The notes under the pieces are model-generated. The model made no database searches, was not told the DNA's origin, and worked only from the letters and a program-made list of their open reading frames with translations. Source: Bacteroidia bacterium (GTDB lineage: Bacteria > Bacteroidota > Bacteroidia > Flavobacteriales > Flavobacteriaceae). Taken from it: 64,000 nt of DNA. Of the stretch, positions 9,617-17,200 are shown piece after piece (position 1 is the stretch's first letter; each line of letters starts with the position of its first letter). The translations under genes and the position numbers were made by a program. Location of the stretch: assembly GCA_030430385.1 (NCBI GenBank), contig JAUIFO010000006.1, forward strand, positions 62,001-126,000, read 5' to 3'.

Positions 9617-10121
9617 CTTGAATTTATAAGCTTGGGTTTTTGATTTTCAAAGCGGAGCTTTAGAGGAACAACTCGAGAAGCGAGTTAATCCAGAAGAAGT
9701 TTTAATTAGGATGAAGTCTTGAATTTATAAGCTTGGGTTTTTGATTTTCAAAGCGGAGCTTTAGAGGAACAACTCGAGAAGCGAGTTAATCCAGAAGAAG
9801 TTTTAATTAGGATGAAGTCTTGAATTTATAAGCTTGGGTTTTTGATTTTCAAAGCGGAGCTTTAGAGGAACAACTCGAGAAGCGAGTTAATCCAGAAGAA
9901 GTTTTAATTAGGATGAAGTCTTGAATTTATAAGCTTAGGTTTTTGATTTTCAAAGCGGAGCTTTAGAGGAACAACTCGAGAAGCGAGTTAATCCAGAAGA
10001 AGTTTTAATTAGGATGAAGTCTTGAATTTATAAGCTTAGGTTTTTGATTTTCAAAGCGGAGCTTTAGAGGAACAACTCGAGAATCGAGTTAATTCAGAAG
10101 TTAGTTCAATTAAATAGTAAG
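9617..10121. repeat. Five tandem copies of a 101-bp repeat downstream of tRNA-Arg
   Basis: Units begin with CTTGAATTTATAAGCTT at 9617, 9718, 9819, 9920 and 10021, a period of exactly 101 bp. A sixth partial copy starts at 10122 (CTTTGAATTTATAAG). Copies 1-3 have CTTGGG where copies 4-5 have CTTAGG, and the 3' half of copy 5 has diverged. Each unit holds two small hairpins, AAAGC-gga-GCTTT and AACTCG-agaag-CGAGTT. One frame reads SGALEEQLEKRVNPEEVL and ends RMKS-stop, but stops lie between units and 101 is not divisible by three. The array is therefore not a repeat protein. No unique spacers are present, so it is not CRISPR. It fills most of the 580-bp gap from 9580 to 10159. Confidence 0.93.
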
Positions 10122-10159
10122 CTTTGAATTTATAAGTTTAGATTTCTTATATTTCAACA

Positions 10160-11020
10160 ATGATTCAACAAGCCGCAAATACTTCAGAACCACCTTTTAT
10201 TGTTGAGTTGATTCCTTCTTTACTTTTTGTTTTGGTAACTGTGTTCATCGTTTATAAGCTATTTGGGTTTTTTGAAATGGCTTATGTTGAGTATATTAAA
10301 AAACGTTTGTTTTATAATCATTTCTATTTTAAAAAGAAGACCCTTAATAAAGAACAAAGATTTATACTAAGTAAATATATTAAGCTCTATAATGGACTTT
10401 CCTTAGATCATAAAGTTTATTTTGAACATCGTGTAGCCACAATAATGAATACGATGGAGTTTATAGGTAAGGGTATTGAAGTTTCAGAAACAATGAAACT
10501 TATCACTTCTGCTACTTTAGTAAAACTTACATTTGGTTTTAGAGACTATCAAATAAGTTCTGTTGAACGTATTTTAATTTATCCTGAGGAGTTTTATTCA
10601 CAAACTAATAAAACATATCATAAAGGAGAGTTTAATCCAGCATATCGTGCTTTAGTGATGTCTTGGAAAGATGTCCTTTATGGATACGAAATAGATGATG
10701 ATAATTTGAATCTAGCAATTCATGAATTTATTCACGCTATACATTTTTATTACATGAGTGTGCGAAGAAAAAGCACCAGTGCGGCAATTTTTTTGGATTC
10801 ATTTCAAGAATTAGTCACATATTTGGATGCAAATGCAGTACTTAAAACCAATCTAGTGTCTTCAGGTTATTTAAGAGATTATGCTTACACAAATCAGTTT
10901 GAATTTTTATCAGTAATCGTTGAGACGTTTATTGAGACTCCAATCGAGTTCAAAAGCAAATTCCCAAAATTATATAGCAAAGTAAAGCTGATGCTTAATT
11001 ATAATTTTAATGGCTATTAA
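10160..11020 (+). CDS. MtfA-like zinc-dependent peptidase (M90-type), membrane-anchored
   Basis: The 286-residue protein has an N-terminal membrane segment at about 17-35 and then a domain with the metallopeptidase motif HEFIH at 188-192. A downstream region, FEFLSVIVETFIETPIEF near 247-264, carries the third-ligand glutamate and the FFE-P pattern seen in MtfA. In E. coli, MtfA is a peptidase that interacts with the Mlc repressor. The role in Bacteroidota is unknown, and the membrane anchor differs from the soluble E. coli protein. A weak TTTG-N21-TATATTTC promoter ends 4 bp before the ATG, which would give a nearly leaderless mRNA. The gene converges on the next with a 14-bp gap. Confidence 0.8.
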   Translation: MIQQAANTSEPPFIVELIPSLLFVLVTVFIVYKLFGFFEMAYVEYIKKRLFYNHFYFKKKTLNKEQRFILSKYIKLYNGLSLDHKVYFEHRVATIMNTMEFIGKGIEVSETMKLITSATLVKLTFGFRDYQISSVERILIYPEEFYSQTNKTYHKGEFNPAYRALVMSWKDVLYGYEIDDDNLNLAIHEFIHAIHFYYMSVRRKSTSAAIFLDSFQELVTYLDANAVLKTNLVSSGYLRDYAYTNQFEFLSVIVETFIETPIEFKSKFPKLYSKVKLMLNYNFNGY

Positions 11021-11034
11021 AGAAGAAAAGTTGT

Positions 11035-11637
11035 TTATAGCTTAAAAACCAGCTGTAACATATACTGGAAGTGATTGTTATCAAACTGTCTGTCATCAGC
11101 ATTAACAGCAAATTTTCCAACACCTTGTACTCTAGCACCTATTTTTTCAGAAAACCAAACAGTACCACCTAAAGCTAGATTACCAGAACTGTTCAATTCA
11201 TCTACAACAAAAATACCAAAACCAGCACCTGCATAAAGGTCTAGCCATTTTGCATCAAACATTAAGTTGTCAAAATAATATTTTATGTATGTATTGGTTG
11301 AAAAGTAGAAATAGTCTTCTGTTAGAACAGCATTATCAATTCTGTTTTCAGATTCATAACCATTTAAGGTAATATCTTGTTCTAAAGCAAAGTCTTTTGA
11401 CCACTTATGCTCAATAGCTAAAGCTAAAGGTTGTTTAAATTGAAAATCACCCAATTGTGCAAATGGTTGTCTTGTTCCTAAACTTCCAACAGCATTAACA
11501 CCAACACTAAGTTTCCAAGGCGCATCACCATATGAATCATCTTCTTGATTATCATATTTAGTATCAGAGGTAGTTTGGGATTGGGCAGTTAAACTGAATA
11601 GTAGAACTGTAGATAATAAAAAAACTAGCTTTCTCAT
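11035..11637 (-). CDS. Outer-membrane beta-barrel protein
   Basis: The 200-residue protein has a clear signal peptide (MRKLVFLLSTVLLFSLTAQSQ, cut after about residue 20). After it come alternating amphipathic strands such as WKLSVGVNAVGSLGTRQ, LDLYAGAGFGIFVV and NLALGGTVWFSEKIGARVQG. The C-terminal aromatic strand ends LVFKL, as in small OmpA/OmpW-like barrels. No peptidoglycan-binding domain is present. It has its own promoter at 11657-11687, so it is probably not part of the peptide-kinase operon upstream. The substrate or role is unknown. Confidence 0.8.
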   Translation of the reverse strand: MRKLVFLLSTVLLFSLTAQSQTTSDTKYDNQEDDSYGDAPWKLSVGVNAVGSLGTRQPFAQLGDFQFKQPLALAIEHKWSKDFALEQDITLNGYESENRIDNAVLTEDYFYFSTNTYIKYYFDNLMFDAKWLDLYAGAGFGIFVVDELNSSGNLALGGTVWFSEKIGARVQGVGKFAVNADDRQFDNNHFQYMLQLVFKL

Positions 11638-11656
11638 GAGAATAATATATGTAATT

Positions 11657-11687
11657 CAAATATATGCTTTAAGCATCAATTTACAAA
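11657..11687 (-). promoter_or_regulatory. Promoter of the beta-barrel gene
   Basis: On the minus strand TTTG (11687-11684) and TATATTTG (11664-11657) are separated by 19 nt, which matches the Bacteroidota primary-sigma consensus. The start codon is 20 nt downstream of the -7 box. Confidence 0.75.
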
Positions 11688-11731
11688 GAAACACTAAACA
11701 TATTACATTTAAAAATAATGCAAAAGAAATT

Positions 11732-12790
11732 TTATTGTGACAGACCAAGTATCCTTTTGTAATCTTCAAAAAGAGCTTTTCTATAGTTTTTGTTTTTTAT
11801 GAAGGTCCAGATTCTACTCGTAAGAATAGTTTTTAGGAATCGGAGTTTATTTAAAACAAAATCAATAGTGCGCTTTACAAATGGAAACTTTAATTTGAAT
11901 AAAAAGAGGTGTTTAGATATTGAGCTACTTCTCATTTGATCAAAATCTGAAAAGAATTGTTTTGCAACTGCAAAGTAACTCCTAAAAAAACTGTGATTTG
12001 GTATTTGTGAGGCTTCTAAACCTATTTTTCTTTTTAAAATGAGCAAATCATAAATCGATTTAAAACTAATTCTACTGTAGAAATGTCCAGAGTCATTATC
12101 TTGAAAATTTAAAATAGAATGATATATTAAATCATCATTAGATGGTAAATAGTAACCATTAATATATTGCTTTCTAGTTAAAATAGAATTAGGTTCTAAG
12201 ATACCATTTATAGATTTTAATATTAGTTTTTTATGTACTTCAACAGCAGCAAGTCTGACATCTGATTTCAGTCTAGGTAAATGTTTGTGATCAAAAAATC
12301 TTGCACTAATACCTTGAGGCGTTGTAATGTAATTGTAATCAATTAAAATATCGTAGGCTTTTTTTAATTGGTTTTCTTCAACTAATATGTCAATGTCTCC
12401 AATCATACGTTCTCCCAAATCGTCGTAATAATTATACAACAAAAAAGCACTTCCTTTTAGAAACACATAATTGATATTTGAGGCGTTTAAAAGGCTAGCA
12501 ATTTTTGAAATCTCTTCAGTTAATGATAAATTTCGATTTCTATTAATCTTAGTGATTTCTTCAAGATATACTTCTAGGTCCTTTGGGATGAATTGTAAAA
12601 GCTCTTTGCGTTTTAGACTACAATAACAACTCGTTAAGACCAAGTAATCACTGGCAATTATTACAAAATTTTCCCAATCTACAGATTCAGATTTAAGCCG
12701 TTCTTTAAGTCTTACGGTAGAATATTCTAAACTTAAAATATCCGCGATAAGTTGCAGTGATTGTTTATATTTTAGGGATTTTGAAGGCAA
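11732..12790 (-). CDS. Nucleotidyltransferase family protein (NTP_transf_5-like)
   Basis: The 352-residue protein carries the nucleotidyltransferase-fold signature LKGSAFLLYNYY at 111-122 and GDIDILV at 131-137 (GS followed by DxD). The rest is a long helical region typical of the uncharacterised NTP_transf_5 family. Members are found in some lasso peptide clusters, where PsmN of pseudomycoidin modifies a phosphorylated peptide, and in exopolysaccharide or exosortase loci. Here it is the last gene of a three-gene unit: 53-residue peptide, PqqD/HPrK-like protein, this protein. The gap to the upstream gene is 36 bp. The start is a TTG at 12790. A catalytic role is inferred, and the substrate is unknown. 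Confidence 0.8.
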   Translation of the reverse strand: MPSKSLKYKQSLQLIADILSLEYSTVRLKERLKSESVDWENFVIIASDYLVLTSCYCSLKRKELLQFIPKDLEVYLEEITKINRNRNLSLTEEISKIASLLNASNINYVFLKGSAFLLYNYYDDLGERMIGDIDILVEENQLKKAYDILIDYNYITTPQGISARFFDHKHLPRLKSDVRLAAVEVHKKLILKSINGILEPNSILTRKQYINGYYLPSNDDLIYHSILNFQDNDSGHFYSRISFKSIYDLLILKRKIGLEASQIPNHSFFRSYFAVAKQFFSDFDQMRSSSISKHLFLFKLKFPFVKRTIDFVLNKLRFLKTILTSRIWTFIKNKNYRKALFEDYKRILGLSQ

Positions 12791-12826
12791 AGTATTAATT
12801 TAAAAGCTTAAAAGTATGCAAAACTT

Positions 12827-13972
12827 TTAAGGTGTCTTTAATAAGCTATCGAATTTTGAAATCGCAAAGTCGTTATTGTTATAATTTAATTCAAAACAGT
12901 TTACCTCCTTCAACCAATTAATAAATTGAACTGCATGTGTTTCTTTCGGAGATATCCAAGAATCAGGTATCAGCGTTTCAAGAATTTTAGACTTAGATAC
13001 TTTAGAAAAGCTATTGTTTTTGTCACGATTATATTTCACATAAACTATAGTATTACATGGAAAACTAGATTTTTGATTACTGTAGTTTTGTAGAGGAGGA
13101 ACATATTTAATGTTGACCTTTTTAGGACCATTCATTAAGGTGTCAAGCTCATCAATATTAGTTATGTAAGATTTTAAAATACTGAAAGCTCCTTTTTTTA
13201 CTGAAGTTGCAGCAGGATATCGATAAAGTTTGTTGTCTTCTTCGTACAAAGGTGTGAAATCATCACAAAGAATGTCATAACCTTGAGACATTAAAATTAC
13301 AGATAATGTACTTTTACCATTTCCCGAATCGCCAATAATCATAATTGACTCCTTACCATTAGTGATGGTAGAGGCATGAAATGTTGCTACCCATTTATTA
13401 ATATCATTGTTATGTATGCTATTAGTGAGTTCAAGAGCAAATCTACCTTGAAGCAGGTGAAATGACTCTGTTTTATAAGTGCCTACATAAGAGTTGTCTT
13501 TTAATAAATATAAGTCGTCCGAAGATTTATAGATCTCAAAGACTACATCAGCAGTAGCATTAGAATCGTCTAGATGATGTGCGATTTGCGGATGGATTAA
13601 ACTCTTAATTATCTCAGATTCGTAGCGAATTAAGACGGTTGTATTATAGAAATGATATGAATGTGTAAGCCAATTATTAGGTTTAGTAGGAAGTTTCTTT
13701 TCTGCTTTAGATTCAGCAGTGTCTTGAATTGTTTTCAAGAACTCTGAAACATCATCGTAAATAGCATTGGCTTGATGTAATTGAAGTTCAAGAGAGCTTG
13801 AAATATAAGAAACAAACGAATCCCGATCGTAATCGGGATTCGTATATAGTTGAATAATTTTACTATTTATTTCTGTTGAAACAACGTATTTATTTGGTTT
13901 ATCAAACCAAAGAATTACGTTCTCTCCATCTATATTTTGAATTAACTTAGGTTTTACCTTAGTTGTCGTCAA
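12827..13972 (-). CDS. PqqD-like domain fused to HPr-kinase-like P-loop domain
   Basis: Residues 15-85 resemble a PqqD-type peptide-binding (RRE-like) winged fold (KYVVSTEINSKIIQLYT, then helices). Residues 105-381 look like an HPr kinase/phosphorylase C-domain. The putative catalytic region is FHAS with His199, the Walker A is GDSGNGKST at 214-222, and an acidic motif CDDF is at 236-239. Real HprK acts on HPr Ser46. Related kinases phosphorylate lasso peptides (paeninodin), and HprK-related kinases also occur with PqqD-like proteins in exosortase/EPS loci. The TTG start lies 15 bp after the peptide gene. Codons 44-52 are made from a perfect palindrome at 13816-13843. A role in modifying the upstream peptide is inferred, not shown. 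Confidence 0.72.
   Translation of the reverse strand: MTTTKVKPKLIQNIDGENVILWFDKPNKYVVSTEINSKIIQLYTNPDYDRDSFVSYISSSLELQLHQANAIYDDVSEFLKTIQDTAESKAEKKLPTKPNNWLTHSYHFYNTTVLIRYESEIIKSLIHPQIAHHLDDSNATADVVFEIYKSSDDLYLLKDNSYVGTYKTESFHLLQGRFALELTNSIHNNDINKWVATFHASTITNGKESIMIIGDSGNGKSTLSVILMSQGYDILCDDFTPLYEEDNKLYRYPAATSVKKGAFSILKSYITNIDELDTLMNGPKKVNIKYVPPLQNYSNQKSSFPCNTIVYVKYNRDKNNSFSKVSKSKILETLIPDSWISPKETHAVQFINWLKEVNCFELNYNNNDFAISKFDSLLKTP
13816..13843. repeat. Perfect 12-bp inverted repeat of REP type inside the kinase-like gene
   Basis: ACGAATCCCGAT (13816-13827), a CGTA loop, then ATCGGGATTCGT (13832-13843). Palindromes of the form ATCCCGAT...ATCGGGAT are common intergenic elements in flavobacteria as I remember them. 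This one lies within coding sequence and encodes TNPDYDRDS (residues 44-52) of the PqqD-like domain without breaking the frame. Confidence 0.7.
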
Positions 13973-13987
13973 AACACTAATGTATTT

Positions 13988-14149
13988 TTAGTCAAAAGGA
14001 TTTCCTCCTGGATCTGGTGGAGAAGATGCTTGAGCTTGTTTAGGGTTTAAAATGATAAACGTACCTACAGCAGTCAAAGCAGCATACTTACCCATTTTCT
14101 TGATGGCTTCCTTACGACTTATTTGGTCTTGTGAATTAATTTTTTTCAT
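13988..14149 (-). CDS. 53-residue exported-peptide-like protein, copy 1 (putative precursor)
   Basis: The product starts MKKINSQDQ and then has RKEAIKKMGKYAALTAVG, a hydrophobic TFIILN, and NPKQAQA. It ends in ASSPPDPGGNPFD. The layout looks like a basic n-region, h-region and AQA cleavage site, which would release a 12-residue peptide. The RKEAIKKMG block also resembles Bacteroidota Tat signals (RREALKKxG) with RK in place of RR. From R12 to the end it matches copy 2 (25919-26080) at 41 of 42 residues, while 23 of 42 codons differ synonymously. A TAnnTTTG box lies at 14170-14177, and the kinase-like gene follows 15 bp downstream. No homologue with known function is recognised. Confidence 0.85.
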   Translation of the reverse strand: MKKINSQDQISRKEAIKKMGKYAALTAVGTFIILNPKQAQASSPPDPGGNPFD

Positions 14150-14169
14150 TTTTTATAATATATAAAGGT

Positions 14170-14177
14170 CAAATATA
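14170..14177 (-). promoter_or_regulatory. Promoter -7 element for the peptide-kinase-nucleotidyltransferase operon
   Basis: TATATTTG on the minus strand is an exact TAnnTTTG match, 20 nt before the peptide ATG. The -33 position reads TTAG and is weak. The element lies just downstream of the terminator at 14201-14236, so the operon can be transcribed independently of the T9SS gene before it. Confidence 0.65.
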
Positions 14178-14200
14178 ATATAATTTATTCAATAGTCTAA

Positions 14201-14236
14201 AATAATCTAGGTTATTTTTGAATAACCTAGATTATT
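14201..14236 (-). terminator. Terminator of the 2237-residue T9SS protein gene
   Basis: A perfect 16-bp inverted repeat AATAATCTAGGTTATT (14201-14216) pairs with 14221-14236 around a 4-nt loop. On the minus strand it is followed by TTTTA. It begins 13 bp after the stop codon of the large gene. Confidence 0.85.
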
Positions 14237-14249
14237 TTTAGAATGATTA

Positions 14250-17200
14250 CTATTCAATAATTACTTTCTTAGTTACTTCTTGACTGTTGTTTTGTACGAT
14301 TACTACATACACACCAGCATTCAAGTTAGCGACATTAATTCTATTTTGAATTAACGCATCATCAAGTTTAGCAGTTAATACTTTTCTACCTTGAATATCG
14401 TATAGATCTAAAGTAGTGTTTTCGAATAACTGACCGTTTACAACTAGCTCATCAGTATCTTTAAGTGATAAGATCTTAATGTTATCTAGGTTGTTTTCAA
14501 CAGTTGATAATGCATCTTCTTCGTATCTTAAGAAGAAACGTCCAATTCCATCTTGATCACTATTTAAAGTAATAACATAATCACCATTATTTAATAACGT
14601 AGTCGTGTTAGTAAGTGTATCATCTAAGTATACGCTTACAGATTCTGGCAATGTAGATTCAGCAATGCTGAAAGTTACTTGTTGACCTTGACTCGCTTTC
14701 ACACCTAATGGTATTGATACGTTATTTAAATCTGTAGAATTAAGTGCTTGAAGCACGATTTCATCACCAGCATCTTCTTGAATTAATCTAGAGTATAATG
14801 CAAAATCAGGTGTAGTATCTCCCCAATGCGCAGCATCATAACCATGATCAAAACCAGTACTTGCGTTAGGGTTGAAGTAGAAATCAGTTCTTGCAGTATC
14901 AGTACCAGAACTTAAGTTCAATTTCAAATACACTAACTCAGCGTTACGACCAGGAATGAAATCATCGCCAGTTCCAGTTCTTCTCATATCTGGAGTAAAC
15001 TGTACATCATGACCAGCAGTTTTTGTAACATCAGCACTTACAAAGAACCCTTGACCAGGTGCAATAAGTGTAGAACCAGTTACTGTAGCTAAGTTATAGA
15101 TTGTCCAGCTTTCAAAACTTCCATCATAACCCCAAACAGCAGCAGTAGGAGGATCGAATAATGTGATATTGATCTCACCACCACCAGCATCAGCAGTTAA
15201 GAAGTCTAAAGCACTCATATAAGAAGGATATGGGTTACCGATAAGGTTCCATTCTTCATTGTTAGGTCCAGAGTTTTGGATATCGTTAGAGATATTACCA
15301 TTCTCTGCGGTACCAGTAAATGTAAATACACTATTATCTTCAGAAGCAGCTCTATAACCTACACTTGCAGCAAGTGGAGCAGTTTCAGCAGTAGTATAAA
15401 TTTGGAATGTACCTAGAGTCTTACTGAAAGGTCCAAATAGAACTTGAGTAGGATCACTAGGGTTCGCATAAATATTTGGATTGGCTGCAGCGAATTGATC
15501 AAATGGCTGACCAGTAAGAGGTGCAGAGATTAAATCGTTAGCACCTGTTGTGCTACCAGCTCCAGCATTAATATTTACGTGACGATCGTAATCTATTTGA
15601 CCACCACCAATTGTTCCATCAAGTATTAAACTTGAGTAATTAGTTGATGTAGATTCTAATAAGAATGAAGTCGCAGTTGTAACTGATGCACCAGAAGGGA
15701 TAGTTACACCACCACCAGGTCTTACAGTAAATGAATTACAATCTGTATCACCAGTCATCATAGCATTACCAGCAGCAATATAGATATCACCTGGAGTTGT
15801 AGTACCTGTTGGATCACTTGGAGTCCAAGTTCCATCATTATATACAAAGGCTTCTGTACCTGTACATGTTACAGACATTTCAAATGCTCCTGTATCTCCA
15901 GAGTTGTATCCTTCAACAGAGATCCAATACATAATTCCTGCTTCTGCGGTGAAAGTAGTTTGCGCCTTGTATCCATCAGCAAATCCACATTCATCATAAG
16001 CATCATCAATAAGTGTTAAGTTACCAGATGTACCAGTGAAAATTAAAATTTCAGTATCAAAATCCGTGTTTAATGGAGCACAAGTGTCTAAGAAGACATC
16101 TTGACCTGTTCCTAAGAAAGAATACCAAACATTTGGTGAATCTGTATCAGCAGGTGAATCAGCTTCAACTGTTGCTGTATCAGGTGCATCATCTTCATCT
16201 AATGTTGCATTTGTAGTATCACCACTTACAGTATCACCACAATTAATAGCAAATGCATTAGCAAAATCATCATTTGCAGGCGCACAAGCGCTAGTGAACG
16301 TTCCTAAGGCAACATTACAGTCTGAGTTTACAGTATCAACTACAGTTAATGTAGCACCCATACCTGGCGTAAACGGACCAACAGTGTTAGTTCCTAATGC
16401 TAAAGGATAAGTATTTGTACCATCAGAGAATTCAGAATTATCATCTCCTAAATCATCAATGACTACTTCAACAAAGAATTGAGTATTTGGACAGTCATCA
16501 ACAACTGTTGAACTTACAACATTTACAGGAGTACATAAAGGAGGGTATGATAGACATAAGTCGTATGCACCACTACTGAATGTTTCATTCCATACTTGTA
16601 ATACATAACTTGTAGATGGTGTTAATCCTGTAATTGTATTTAATCCAGCAGATAAACCAGCCACACAAGCAACTTCAGTTCCTCCACAAGCATCGTATAT
16701 TGCAACTTCAACACTTCCAGGAGTACCTGATGTTACTTCAATGTTTATTGCATCAGAAGCAGCATCTGTTGCGAAAGTAAACCATACATCTAGTTCACCA
16801 CCAGCAGAGCCTTCACAACTTCCTACACTTCCACTGTTAGTTGCAGAAACTGTATCGAAGCTAGTAATAGCTGAACAATCTCCAAATGGATTAACGGTAG
16901 CAGCAATTGCATTTACACAATCATCATTTGCAGGAGGAGGAGGTGTTGACCCAATACATACATCAAAAGTTGTAGTTTGACCTGCAGTTCCAGTCCAAGT
17001 ATACACTCTTAATGTATAAGTGTTACCAATAGTTAAACCAGTAGCAGTACTACTATTAGGATCACTACATAATAAGTTTACTAAAGAACCACAAGTACCT
17101 TCCCATAAAGAGTGGTATAAATCTGTAGTACCATTAGCAACGTTAATTAAATCAATAGTATGTTCTGTTTGAGTTGCAACAAAAGTGAACCAAACATCAT

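Noticed and set aside
9617-10121. CRISPR array
   Set aside because: The repeats are contiguous with no unique spacers, the unit is 101 bp, and no cas genes are present.
9506-10121. Integrated element at tRNA-Arg
   Set aside because: No integrase gene and no repeat of the tRNA 3' end downstream were found.
11732-14149. Complete lasso peptide cluster
   Set aside because: No asparagine-synthetase-like cyclase or leader protease gene is adjacent. The AsnB at 43222 is in the glycan locus and is a normal full-length amidotransferase fusion.
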